Part shown: positions 1-9,544 of the stretch, piece by piece
How positions within the stretch are numbered: the first letter of the stretch is position 1
Layout of the letters: every line of letters starts with the position of its first letter
Source of the DNA: JAJRXC01 sp047639555
Lineage (GTDB): Bacteria > Actinomycetota > Acidimicrobiia > Acidimicrobiales > Aldehydirespiratoraceae
Direction of reading: 5' to 3'
Length of the DNA: 64,000 nucleotides
Assembly (NCBI GenBank): GCA_047639555.1
Contig: JBLIOE010000007.1
Span: forward strand, 1 to 64,000
The notes under the pieces: model-generated
Databases searched by the model: none
Told to the model about the DNA's origin: nothing
The model's input: only the letters and a program-made list of their open reading frames with translations
Translations under genes and position numbers: made by a program

Positions 1-1378
<1,378 letters not shown>

Positions 1379-1445
1379 GCCTCGATGCTAGAAGTGTGGG
1401 CGACGCCGTGTGGGTATCCCCCCACAGCCCGCGAGAACACTGGCG

Positions 1446-2603
1446 TTAGGCGCCGACCAGCAATTCAAGATCCTCAGTATCGCCACCAAGCGACGCCAGA
1501 GCGTCGAGGGCATCCCGGAGCGTAGCGACACCGAATATCGGCATGTCGCCGGCGTGTTTCTCGGCGAGCTCGACGGATTCGGTGGGCACAAGAAAGGCCA
1601 CCGCACCCGCGTCGTCAGCGGCCGCGGCCTTTTGCCCAAGTCCGCCGACGTTGCCGACCGATCCGTCGAGATTGATCGTGCCGGTGACCGCCACGTCTTG
1701 ACCGCCAGTCAGTTCACCGTCGGTCAGAAGGTCGAGAATGGTCAGCGTGAACGCGAGGCCTGCGGAGGGACCGCCGATATTGCCGGAGTCGATTTCCACC
1801 TCGAACGGCAGCGGCAGCTCCGCCTGGCGGGGCACCACATTGGCGATGCCGATGAAGCCGCCCGGACGATCGGGGTTGATTCCCCAAGTGAGCGCCTCGG
1901 TACGAATTTCCAGCGTGTCGATGTTGTCGACCGTGACCTCGCCGACTTCGCCAGGCACCTTGTTGCCCAACGCGTCGAGCAGTGATGCCACACCCGTGAT
2001 CTCGGCGCCGTCGACCGCAATGATGACGTCGCCGGGGACCAGCACGTCGTGAGCAGGGCCGGTGTCTTCCACCGACTCGAAGGCCACGCCGGTCTCCTCG
2101 ATCACCGCGATGCCGAGATGATTCAGGGCAACGATCACCGCCGCATCTTTGGAGACCCGCATCATCTCCAGGTTCCGCTCGCGATTTTCGGTGACGGTTC
2201 GGGTGCCGAGCACATCCTCGCGACGGCGTAACACGATGTCGTCGTCCCACTCGCCTTGTATCCAATCAAGCACTGAGATCTGAGTATCAAGCGAGACCGT
2301 GGTGAAGAGAATTGCCCCCTCTGGCTCGTCAATTCCGGGCGCATCAACGACAACGCGGTTGATGGTGGGACGAGCCGAACCCGGCTTTTGCGCCACGAGT
2401 TCGTCATCGATTTGTGCGTGGCCCGGCAAGATCCGACCGATCGCCTGCGCCGGGATCAAGGCCAACGCACCGATAACACAGCCGACCACAAAGACCACTG
2501 TGAGCGCCCGCGTCCAACTACGCCCGGGCCAGTTGCTCGACGCGCGCGCCCCCACATCGGGTGGTGGCGGTAACCTCGGCGGCGGCGTGCTCTCCTCAGT
2601 CAT
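1446..2603 (-). CDS. PDZ domain and Lon-type (S16) serine peptidase, YlbL-like
   Basis: 385 residues from the ATG chosen here; an in-frame TTG 33 bp upstream is less likely. A single N-terminal membrane segment (about residues 35-55, ALTVVFVVGCVIGALALI) anchors an extracytoplasmic protein. A PDZ domain lies in the middle (HDVLVPGDVIIAVDG), and a Lon proteolytic domain at the C-terminus. The catalytic Ser is in GNIGGPSAGLAF and the Lys in GGLGQKAAAADDAGA, the Ser-Lys dyad of family S16. No ATPase domain is present, as expected for YlbL/Rv3194c-type proteins. Substrate is unknown; a role in membrane or secreted protein quality control is inference. A hairpin-free 67-bp gap separates it from the DivIVA-like gene downstream. 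Confidence 0.9.
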   Translation of the reverse strand: MTEESTPPPRLPPPPDVGARASSNWPGRSWTRALTVVFVVGCVIGALALIPAQAIGRILPGHAQIDDELVAQKPGSARPTINRVVVDAPGIDEPEGAILFTTVSLDTQISVLDWIQGEWDDDIVLRRREDVLGTRTVTENRERNLEMMRVSKDAAVIVALNHLGIAVIEETGVAFESVEDTGPAHDVLVPGDVIIAVDGAEITGVASLLDALGNKVPGEVGEVTVDNIDTLEIRTEALTWGINPDRPGGFIGIANVVPRQAELPLPFEVEIDSGNIGGPSAGLAFTLTILDLLTDGELTGGQDVAVTGTINLDGSVGNVGGLGQKAAAADDAGAVAFLVPTESVELAEKHAGDMPIFGVATLRDALDALASLGGDTEDLELLVGA

Positions 2604-2724
2604 CGTGTCCGTGCTCGTCCTCGTGGCGGGAGTCAATCTGGTTGGCCGTCGGCCACCATGGGCGCTTCAGCCTGCCACGAGCGTTGGGGTTACCCGCAGC
2701 TGGGTCCGTCCACACCACCGCGAC

Positions 2725-2979
2725 ATGATGTTCGCCGTGGAGATGGACCAGGACGACGACGACTCGATCATCATGGATTCGCTTCGCGTGCTCGGCCTGG
2801 TCCGACAACGGGTGGAGAAGCCAGTGGTCGGCCGCAGGGCCTACGTCCGGCTTTGGGAGCGAGTACGGGCTCTCATCGTGTTGACCGCGATCATCGTCAC
2901 AATCGGCGTGGTTCTCGCCGCGTCAATCGGCATCGTTTTCCTCGCTGCGGGATTCCTGCTCGAGCAAGCCATCAGCTGA
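2725..2979 (+). CDS. Small single-pass membrane protein, hypothetical
   Basis: 84 residues with strong G/C preference at third codon positions from this ATG onward, which is the main reason to call it. The N-terminus is acidic (MDQDDDDS). A basic stretch (VRQRVEKPVVGRRAYVRLWERV) precedes one long hydrophobic segment of about 30 residues near the C-terminus. I do not recognise the family. It is divergent from the PDZ-Lon peptidase with about 120 bp between starts. Alternative starts exist at 2743 and 2773; no convincing ribosome binding site separates them. Confidence 0.5.
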   Translation: MMFAVEMDQDDDDSIIMDSLRVLGLVRQRVEKPVVGRRAYVRLWERVRALIVLTAIIVTIGVVLAASIGIVFLAAGFLLEQAIS

Positions 2980-2986
2980 AAACGCA

Positions 2987-3014
2987 AACCGGCCCTACCG
3001 AAGCAGAGCCGGTT
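2987..3014. terminator. Candidate bidirectional hairpin between convergent genes
   Basis: AACCGGC at 2987-2993 pairs with GCCGGTT at 3008-3014 around a 14-nt loop. It lies between a rightward gene ending at 2979 and a leftward gene ending at 3041. There is no clear T-tract, so this is positional evidence only. Confidence 0.35.
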
Positions 3015-3040
3015 CGTGGGGGAGAAATTGCCGTGATGGG

Positions 3041-3505
3041 CTAGCGGCCGAAGAGGCCTCGACGCGGTTCCGCGAGCTCAGCGGTAGACGGCGGTGCGGG
3101 GGCGAACCCATCGACCGGTGCCATCGCCGCCTCGACGTATTCGACCGTGTCAATGCCGGCGCCGTCGACCGCGAACGGGTCAGTGGCTGGCATCTCGTCA
3201 GTGAACACCGACGGGATCTCGGCGAGCACCTGCTCGGGGGTTTCGGTGGGCAGGGTATCCGCGACCGGTGACTCGGTCGCGGGTGCTTCAACCGCGGGCG
3301 ACTCCATCGGCACCACTTCGCCGATCTCGACCTTCACGTAGGACTTCACCGCAAACTGCACTTCTTCAAGAGCGAACAGACGAGGATTCGACGCCGTGTC
3401 CGCGTTGTGGAGCTCCTCGAGATGGCCAGCGGCTGCCTGCAGGTCGTCGAACTGCGCATATTGCGTGCCGTTCGCGTTGTCGTCATGGATCACAATGTGG
3501 CTCAT
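3041..3505 (-). CDS. Hypothetical acidic protein with Pro/Glu-rich tail
   Basis: 154 residues starting at ATG 3505, which is preceded by GAGGAG at good spacing; longer in-frame starts lack such a site. The first 75 residues look folded (mixed alpha/beta, ending in AVKSYVKVEIGEV). The remainder is a low-complexity Pro/Glu/Thr/Ala linker that terminates in the basic EPRRGLFGR. No transmembrane segment is evident. I do not recognise the family. It is transcribed away from the HEAT-repeat gene across a 163-bp divergent spacer that must hold both promoters. Confidence 0.7.
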   Translation of the reverse strand: MSHIVIHDDNANGTQYAQFDDLQAAAGHLEELHNADTASNPRLFALEEVQFAVKSYVKVEIGEVVPMESPAVEAPATESPVADTLPTETPEQVLAEIPSVFTDEMPATDPFAVDGAGIDTVEYVEAAMAPVDGFAPAPPSTAELAEPRRGLFGR

Positions 3506-3668
3506 AGGACCGGCTCCTCGCGGGTGGGTACCGTTCTCCCGTCGGCATTTTCTCGCCCCTTCTTGAGTAATTCGGCCCAGGTCGCTTGGTCCACCGACCC
3601 ATTGCTGGCCGATGTCGGTGCCGCAGACGGAGTCCGTCAAACCCTGGTTCGTCGCTAGGGTTCTCTTC

Positions 3669-4271
3669 GTGGCTACTGACTCCGCTGCTGAGCGCCGGAC
3701 CCGCGTCGCTGTTGCCGGCCATAACAACGATCCCGATACCGCAAGGTCGGGGCTCGACGATGACGAAACTACCGTACGAATCGCCGCGCTTCGGTCGCTC
3801 GGCCGGCTTCAGGACTTGCAAGTCGAGGAGCTCACCAAAGCCCTCCGCGACCCCTCCCCGGCCGTTCGCATCGCCGCCCTCGAGATCGCGGCACTCAGCG
3901 ACGGCCCGGAGATCGCCTCACTCCTCGACGACGAGGAAGCGATGGTCGTGGAGTCCGCCGCCTGGGCGCTCGGCGAACGCGAAAACAACACCCCCAACAC
4001 CATCGAACGGCTGGCTTCGATTGCCGGCGATCACGACGACCCGCTCGCTCGAGAAGCCGCCGTTGCCGCGCTCGGAGCAATCGGCGACGAGCGAGGCCTT
4101 TCGGCAATTCTCGCCGCGACCACCGACAAACCTGCGGTTCGCCGTCGAGCCATCATCTCGTTGGTGGCCTTCGAGGGACCCGAAGTTGATGCGGCCTGGG
4201 AACGGGCTCGGACCGATCACGACCGACAGGTACGCGATGCCGTGGAAGAACTTCTTGGCCCGGAGGCCTGA
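3669..4271 (+). CDS. HEAT-repeat protein
   Basis: 200 residues built of short alpha-helical repeats of the PBS-lyase HEAT type, e.g. DDETTVRIAALRSLGRL, DPSPAVRIAALEIAAL, DEEAMVVESAAWALGE and DPLAREAAVAALGAIGD. Such solenoids are protein-protein interaction scaffolds. No catalytic motif, signal peptide or membrane segment is visible. The GTG at 3669 is chosen because the 19 codons upstream have atypical composition. It is convergent with mreB, leaving only 12 bp between stops. Partner and pathway are unknown. Confidence 0.82.
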   Translation: MATDSAAERRTRVAVAGHNNDPDTARSGLDDDETTVRIAALRSLGRLQDLQVEELTKALRDPSPAVRIAALEIAALSDGPEIASLLDDEEAMVVESAAWALGERENNTPNTIERLASIAGDHDDPLAREAAVAALGAIGDERGLSAILAATTDKPAVRRRAIISLVAFEGPEVDAAWERARTDHDRQVRDAVEELLGPEA

Positions 4272-4283
4272 CAGAAACCGGCG

Positions 4284-5303
4284 CTAGCGACGTCGGGAGC
4301 TGCTGCCGCCTTCCATAAACATCGCTTGCACGGACTCGTAGTGTTCGATCACGCGACCGGCGCCATACGCCACCGCTTCGAGTGGCGAGTCGACAAGGCG
4401 CACCATCACTTCTGCTTCCTTGGAGAGGCGGATGTCCATGCCTTTAAGCATGCCCCCTCCGCCAACAAGGTGAATGCCCTGCACGATCAGATCCTGCGCG
4501 AGTTCGGGTGGGGCTTGGGCCAAACAGGAGAGCACGGAGTCGACCATTGCGGTGACTGGCTCCTCGATCGCCACGCGGATCTCCTCCGGCGTGAGCACGA
4601 CCGTTTTGGGAAGACCGCTCATGAGTTCGCGGCCGCGCACTTCGGCGTTGACTTCGTTGTCGGTTGGGGCGGCGGAACCGAGGACAATCTTGATTTCCTC
4701 GGCCGTTCGTTCACCAACCGCAATGCCATATTCTCGGCGAACGTAGCCCTGGATGGCATTGTCTATATCGAAGGAACCAACCCGAACTGCCTCAAGGGCG
4801 ACGACGCCGCCGAGTGAGATCAGCGCAGTTTCAGTGGTGCCGCCGCCAATGTCGATCACCATGTTGCCGATGGGCTCGTTGATCGGAAGGTCGGCGCCAA
4901 TGGCGGCCGCCACCGGCTGTTCGATCAGACGGGCATCGGCGGCACCCGCTCGCTTCGCCGCTTCGGTTACGGCACGGCGCTCAACGGCCGTGATCGCCGA
5001 GGGGACACAGATCACGACGCGAGGTCGATTGAGACGACTCACACCAACACGCTGCAAGAGCAGTCGGATCATCCGCTGGGTGACATCGAAGTCGGTGATT
5101 GCGCCTTTTCGCAGCGGGCGAACCGCCACGATGTAGCTCGGCGTCCGGCCGATCATCTGCCAGGCCTCGTGCCCCATCGCCAGCACTTCGCCGTTGCGAC
5201 TATTGAGCGCGATTACAGAAGGCTCGTTCAGAACGATGCCTTCTCCCCTGGCATAGACGAGCGTGTTCGCCGTCCCCAGATCTATCGCAAGGTCACGTGC
5301 CAG
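4284..5303 (-). CDS. mreB: Rod shape-determining protein MreB, apparent CTG start
   Basis: Bacterial actin that organises lateral cell-wall synthesis at the inner membrane. Signatures are the phosphate-1 loop AIDLGTANTLVYARG at the N-terminus, VIDIGGGTTETALISLGG (phosphate 2) and LVGGGGMLKGMD (adenosine site). The first ATG/GTG/TTG in frame is at 5186 and would delete the nucleotide-binding loop. The open frame continues upstream to a TGA at 5307-5309, and the only plausible initiator in between is CTG at 5303 (Leu-Ala-Arg-Asp-Leu). It sits 9 nt after GAGGAG, which is inside the upstream gene's last codons. That gives 339 residues, the normal MreB size. No mreC/mreD follows. Family call is certain; the CTG start is strong inference. 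Confidence 0.93.
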   Translation of the reverse strand: MARDLAIDLGTANTLVYARGEGIVLNEPSVIALNSRNGEVLAMGHEAWQMIGRTPSYIVAVRPLRKGAITDFDVTQRMIRLLLQRVGVSRLNRPRVVICVPSAITAVERRAVTEAAKRAGAADARLIEQPVAAAIGADLPINEPIGNMVIDIGGGTTETALISLGGVVALEAVRVGSFDIDNAIQGYVRREYGIAVGERTAEEIKIVLGSAAPTDNEVNAEVRGRELMSGLPKTVVLTPEEIRVAIEEPVTAMVDSVLSCLAQAPPELAQDLIVQGIHLVGGGGMLKGMDIRLSKEAEVMVRLVDSPLEAVAYGAGRVIEHYESVQAMFMEGGSSSRRR

Positions 5304-5306
5304 GGT

Positions 5307-5516
5307 TCAGTGCTCCTCGTCGGCCCCGGGGTCAAGATGAACAATACCGCTCGGTTGCTCCTGCGTCCTGTTTGCGTTGAGTGGAGCGATCGCGCGCAGC
5401 TGCTCCTGGAAGTTGGGGGGCGACGGTTGACGCACCCGATGGCCCAGATAGAGGATCACAGATCCAATGACCGCGGCCGCCGCCGCAACCAACAAGAAGA
5501 TGGCCGCCGTACTCAC
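5307..5516 (-). CDS. Small membrane protein between moaE and mreB
   Basis: 69 residues: one N-terminal membrane helix (AAIFLLVAAAAAVIGSVILY) then a soluble Pro/Gln/Asn-containing tail ending in DEEH. The GTG start overlaps the moaE stop by 4 bases (GTGA), and its stop is 3 bases before the mreB start, so all three genes should be translationally coupled. The mreB ribosome binding site lies in its final codons. No family recognised; position suggests a small accessory of the shape machinery, but that is inference. Confidence 0.75.
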   Translation of the reverse strand: MSTAAIFLLVAAAAAVIGSVILYLGHRVRQPSPPNFQEQLRAIAPLNANRTQEQPSGIVHLDPGADEEH

Positions 5517-5986
5517 GCTGTCTCTCCAACTTCAGTAATATGCTGCGCTTCCAAACCCCACGACTCGCCGTCGCTCCAGGTTTCGCGCTTCCAGATGGGA
5601 ACTGTGGCTTTCAGGGTATCGATGCCGAAACGTGCCGCTTCGAATGCCGCCGGTCGGTGCGGGGCTGACGCCACAACAACGACCGAGGACTCGCCCACCG
5701 GTACGACGCCAATGCGATGCAACAGAACAACGCGACCCAGGCTGGGCCAGTCGGTTCGCATCTTCGCCGCGATGTCGGCGAGGCGGGACACGACATGGGC
5801 CTCGTAGGCCTCGTATTCAAGCTGCTCGACGCCTTGTCGACCGGGCGCATGATCGCGGGCAGTGCCGCTGAAGAGCACCATCGCGCCGCAGCTCGGAAGG
5901 ACAGCCCAGTCCGCCGCGGACCCGACCGGAAGTAGGGCGTCGGTCAGACCGAGCCAGTCTTCAGCGTCGTTGGGCGGGAGCAGCAC
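5513..5986 (-). CDS. moaE: Molybdopterin synthase catalytic subunit, MoaE family
   Basis: About 157 residues. MoaE family signatures are GAMVLFSGTARDHAPGR, LEYEAYEAH, HRIGVVPVGESSVVV, SAPHRPAAFEAA and LKATVPIWKRETW, including the conserved Lys of the KATVPIWK block. With MoaD, MoaE inserts dithiolene sulfur into precursor Z in cytoplasmic molybdenum cofactor synthesis. No other moa gene is nearby. The GTG at 5986 gives the normal family length. An ATG at 6094 is also in frame, but codons between 5987 and 6094 are compositionally atypical and would overlap the divergent gene at 6070. Confidence 0.88.
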   Translation of the reverse strand: MLLPPNDAEDWLGLTDALLPVGSAADWAVLPSCGAMVLFSGTARDHAPGRQGVEQLEYEAYEAHVVSRLADIAAKMRTDWPSLGRVVLLHRIGVVPVGESSVVVVASAPHRPAAFEAARFGIDTLKATVPIWKRETWSDGESWGLEAQHITEVGETA

Positions 5987-6069
5987 GTCGTCACTGTAGG
6001 GCCGTCCCAGGCAAGGCCAACCTGGGGGCGCGCCCACCAAATGCCGATCCGTCAGTACTCTCTCGCTTC

Positions 6070-7218
6070 GTGGGAGACGGAGAGAGGGACACATTTGAGA
6101 ATGGCGATCGTTGCCCTCTGCCGCCTGAGGACCGAATTTGGCGCCACCCGAGCGAGGTTGCGGCCGAAGTACGCCACAAAGCCACAGCCCGCTTGCGTCG
6201 ACGCCAGCGAGCCGGAGCGTCGCTACTCGGCGTCCTTGTCGCAGCGTCGGGGCTGATCTGGCTCTCGGCGAACGGCAGCACGGATGTCTCCGTCACCCGC
6301 GACATCGCGGCCATCGGCCACAATGACACCTCGGTCACCTCGACGTCATCGCCCACCACGACGCTCCTGGCGGAGATCGCGGCGATAGACGAATTCACCG
6401 ACGATGACATGATTGTGATCCGTTCAGCGGAAAGTGCCGAGCTCCTCGCGGGGGCACTCGTCGCCCGCGATGGCTACGTGATCACCAGCGGGCGGGCGTT
6501 GGAGGGAGTCGACAATGTGGTGATCATGTTTGGCGATCAGCAGGCGTCGGGCACCGTCGTTGGCTACGACGAGGTCACCGACGTGGCGGTCATTCGACTC
6601 GACGACATCCCCATGCTTTTCAGCCTGGCGATGCAAAACAAATCTGACGGAGCGACGGTCGACCAGGGTGATCTCGTGACGATCACCGAGCCCGGTCGAA
6701 GCGACCGGCAACAACGAGTGGTCAATGCCGCCTCATCTTCGGCCCTTGACGACGGAGCGCCAGTCGTCGGGGTTGTCGAACTCGATGGCCGCATTGGTCA
6801 GATCCCGCCGGGAAGCCCGGCCTACGACAGCGAGGACGAGATCGTTGGCATGACCTCATCCACTGCGGCCAACGCACCTGCCGCGCTCGTTCCGATCCGG
6901 CTCGTCCGCGAGGTAGCCGACGAACTCATCGACGAAGGCATGGCGAGTCACCCGTGGATCGGCCTTGCCGCCCGCAACGGCAACGAAGCCGGCTCGATTG
7001 TCACCGCAGTCACCGAAGATGGTCCCGCGGCGAACGGCGGAATCCAGGAGGGAGACCTCATTGTTGAGATCGGCTCAGCGCCCATCGCAAGCATGGAAGA
7101 GATGGTGGCGACCCTCCGCGAACATGAGCCGGGCGATGCCCTCACCATCGTGGTGGTCCGCGGCGGCGAACACGTTGACTGTTCAGTCGAGCTGGCGTTG
7201 CGCAACAACGCTGCGTGA
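6070..7218 (+). CDS. HtrA-like membrane-anchored PDZ protein, protease site degenerate
   Basis: 382 residues. A cytoplasmic N-terminus with PPEDRIWRHPSE leads to one membrane helix (about 50-67), a trypsin-like (S1C) domain (about 110-290) and a C-terminal PDZ domain (about 297-380, SIVTAVTEDGPAANGGIQ, GDLIVEIGSAPI). In active HtrA the His lies in a T-N-x-H-V motif and the Ser in G-N-S-G-G-P. Here the equivalents are TSGRAL (Arg142 for His) and IPPGSPAYD (Pro247 for Ser). The Asp is kept (DEVTDVAVIRLD, Asp171). The fold is therefore conserved but proteolysis is not expected; a sensor or adaptor role is inference. The last 36 bp overlap the convergent SDR gene. Confidence 0.85.
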   Translation: MGDGERDTFENGDRCPLPPEDRIWRHPSEVAAEVRHKATARLRRRQRAGASLLGVLVAASGLIWLSANGSTDVSVTRDIAAIGHNDTSVTSTSSPTTTLLAEIAAIDEFTDDDMIVIRSAESAELLAGALVARDGYVITSGRALEGVDNVVIMFGDQQASGTVVGYDEVTDVAVIRLDDIPMLFSLAMQNKSDGATVDQGDLVTITEPGRSDRQQRVVNAASSSALDDGAPVVGVVELDGRIGQIPPGSPAYDSEDEIVGMTSSTAANAPAALVPIRLVREVADELIDEGMASHPWIGLAARNGNEAGSIVTAVTEDGPAANGGIQEGDLIVEIGSAPIASMEEMVATLREHEPGDALTIVVVRGGEHVDCSVELALRNNAA

Positions 7219-8253
7219 GCGCCGCAGGCGACGCGCGAAGGCGACGAGACCGCCGAGCACTCCAACAATGAGGACCACTGACACAACCAGCGCCAGTTCC
7301 TGACGCCGTCGAGCAGGCATTCGATCAAGCGGGCCGGGTTCGTGGCTGACGACCCAGGCTTCCTCATTCGAATACGACGGGCGCCAGCCAAGCGAGCGAA
7401 GGCGGTCGTTGGACACGACCCAGCTATGCGAGGTGTAAGGCACAACACCAGGCGGCACCGGGGCCACACCAAAACGCCAGCGGGCTGCCGCCAGTGCTCG
7501 TGCGGCCCAGCCCGGCACCCGGACGCGGGCGGTCGGACCTTCAAGGTCGCTCAGGGCATCAGGCGGTATCCAACCATCAGGCGCAACGTTCGCGACTCCG
7601 TCGAAGCGTTTCGTCACCGCGACCACAATCGCGTCAACGAGATCATCGATGTGAAGATATTGGACCGGCGGATCGCCTTCGGCGGCCACGCCGATGCGGG
7701 CCGAGTGAAGGAGTCGGGCCAGGCCGCCCAGATCATCATCGGTGATGACGGCCGTTGGTCGCAGGATCGCGACCGCACAATGGTCGTGACGCGCCCCCCA
7801 CTCAGCAACGAGCTGTTCGACATCGCCGCGTGCCACCGCCCAGCTGAAATCGGGGTTTGGGCGAATCGCCGCGTCCTCCGTGATCGGGACTGGATTGGCC
7901 GCCCATGCCCCGTAGACCATGGCCGTCGACAAGACCACGATATGACCGACACCCGCTTCGGACGCGGCCTCAAGGACTCGGACGGTGATCGCGAGATCAA
8001 GTTCTTCCGCCGCAGGATCGGGCACACCTGGAGTACTCGCGGAGGCCAGGTGAACAACAACATCGGCTCCCGCAAAGATCGCACCCAGCGGCCCCGCGGC
8101 GAGGTCCACCCGCTTCGATTCAACATCCGACGCCATCGGCGTACCGACCCGATCGACGGCCAGAACATCCATCGTCTCGCCCTCCTCGGCCAGGCGGCCG
8201 ACCACTCGAGATCCAACCGCGCCGGCCGCGCCGGTCACCACTACGCGCATCAT
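7183..8253 (-). CDS. NAD(P)-binding SDR-fold protein with C-terminal membrane helix, atypical active site
   Basis: 356 residues from the ATG pair at 8253. An N-terminal Rossmann motif (VVVTGAAGAVGSRVV) and the extended-SDR phrases VVHLAS and LSTAMVYG place it with NAD-dependent epimerase/dehydratases. The catalytic Y-x-x-x-K position reads W-A-V-A-R (Trp138, Arg142), so classical SDR chemistry is doubtful. The C-terminus carries one membrane helix (LALVVSVVLIVGVLGGLVAF) and a basic tail, suggesting anchorage on the inner face of the membrane. Substrate is unknown. It is divergent from the metalloprotease gene with only 34 bp between starts. Confidence 0.82.
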   Translation of the reverse strand: MMRVVVTGAAGAVGSRVVGRLAEEGETMDVLAVDRVGTPMASDVESKRVDLAAGPLGAIFAGADVVVHLASASTPGVPDPAAEELDLAITVRVLEAASEAGVGHIVVLSTAMVYGAWAANPVPITEDAAIRPNPDFSWAVARGDVEQLVAEWGARHDHCAVAILRPTAVITDDDLGGLARLLHSARIGVAAEGDPPVQYLHIDDLVDAIVVAVTKRFDGVANVAPDGWIPPDALSDLEGPTARVRVPGWAARALAAARWRFGVAPVPPGVVPYTSHSWVVSNDRLRSLGWRPSYSNEEAWVVSHEPGPLDRMPARRRQELALVVSVVLIVGVLGGLVAFARRLRRSRSVVAQRQLD

Positions 8254-8287
8254 CGTGTCCGCCAGCGGCGGAGGGGGGCGTGGAGTA

Positions 8288-9526
8288 ATGGACGGAGCAC
8301 ACATCTACGATGCCGTCATGAGCGACGATCTGCCACCCGATGGCGACCCACTCGGCGGGATTCCTTTTCTTGGGGAGCTGATGAAGATGTTGCAGGGCCA
8401 GGCCGGCGGCGGCACCGATGCCGCTCGCCAGCTCGCCCGATCGATCGCCAACGATGGCGAGTCCGAGGCAAATATCGACCCCGCCGACCGGATCGCCGTT
8501 GAAGAATTGATCCGTGTCGCCGAGCTTCAGGTCCAAAACGCCACCGACCTCCCGGTTGCTCGGCAGGGTCCGTTGCGGGTCATCGTCGCCAACCGCTCTC
8601 AATGGGCCGACGAAACCATCGACCATTACAAACCGCTATTCGAGACGCTGGCCGCCTCGATGACGGCCACGATGGGCGCCCCCGAAGATCTTCCCGCCGA
8701 CGATCCAATGAGCCAGATGCTGGCCAGCATCTCTCAGATGATGGGGCCGATGATGCTCGGCATGACCACCGGGTCGATGGTCGGCAACCTCGCCCGCACT
8801 GCGTTGGGTGGCTACTCGCTGCCCGTCCCACGCCCCGCCGATGCCCCACTACTTGTGCTGCTTCGCAACCTCGACGAGTTCGGCGCAGACTGGTCCCTCG
8901 ACAAAGCCGACCTCCGACTCTGGGTCTGCCTGCATGAGGTGGCCCACCACGCCGTGATCAACGTCCCCCACGTTCGTGAGCGGCTGACCGACCTCCTGCA
9001 CCGCCACGCCGCGTCCTTCGAACAAGATCCAGAAGGCATCGGCTCCGCCTTCGGCGACTTCGACCTGTCAGCCGGCCCGGAGGCGCTCGCCGAGCTACAG
9101 AACAAACTCGGCGATCCCGATGCAGTGCTCGGCGCCGTGCGCTCACCGGCCCAAGACGCGCTGCAACCCGAGCTCACCGCGCTGGTCGCCGCAATCACCG
9201 GCTACGTCGATCATGTGATGGACCAAACCGGCGGCGCCCTGATTGGGTCCTACGGCATGCTCACCGAAGCGCTTCGGCGCCGTCGGGTTGAAACGACGGC
9301 GAGCGACCGCTTCGTCGAACGCATCCTCGGACTCGAACTCGATCGCCGCCAGTACGACCGCGGCACGGCATTCGTGGGTGGCATCGTCGAGCGAGCCGGC
9401 AATGACGGCCTCAATCGACTGTTCGCCGAACCCGGCAATCTTCCGACGCCCAACGAGATTGATGCACCTGGGTTGTGGCTGGCCCGAATCGACTTACCCG
9501 GCGATCCCGACCCGGCGCAGAACTAG
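8288..9526 (+). CDS. Zinc-dependent metalloprotease, DUF2342 / HEVAH family
   Basis: 412 residues. The zinc motif HEVAHH lies in LRLWVCLHEVAHHAVINVP, preceded by a Met-rich stretch (MSQMLASISQMMGPMMLGMT) and LPVPRPADAPLLVLLRNLDEF, all typical of the actinobacterial family annotated as F420-associated hydrolase or zinc-dependent metalloprotease (Rv3195-like). In mycobacteria this family sits beside the PDZ-Lon gene, which is also near here. No signal peptide. The ATG at 8288 follows GGAGGGG at 9-nt spacing; the ATG at 8318 is the alternative. Substrate is unknown. Confidence 0.86.
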   Translation: MDGAHIYDAVMSDDLPPDGDPLGGIPFLGELMKMLQGQAGGGTDAARQLARSIANDGESEANIDPADRIAVEELIRVAELQVQNATDLPVARQGPLRVIVANRSQWADETIDHYKPLFETLAASMTATMGAPEDLPADDPMSQMLASISQMMGPMMLGMTTGSMVGNLARTALGGYSLPVPRPADAPLLVLLRNLDEFGADWSLDKADLRLWVCLHEVAHHAVINVPHVRERLTDLLHRHAASFEQDPEGIGSAFGDFDLSAGPEALAELQNKLGDPDAVLGAVRSPAQDALQPELTALVAAITGYVDHVMDQTGGALIGSYGMLTEALRRRRVETTASDRFVERILGLELDRRQYDRGTAFVGGIVERAGNDGLNRLFAEPGNLPTPNEIDAPGLWLARIDLPGDPDPAQN

Positions 9527-9544
9527 CGCTGACAAACCAAACAG

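Noticed and set aside
2596..2808. 70-codon minus-strand frame from TTG whose stop overlaps the PDZ-Lon start
   Set aside because: The overlap looks operon-like, but it runs opposite to a better-supported small plus-strand gene, starts at TTG with no binding site, and resembles no family.
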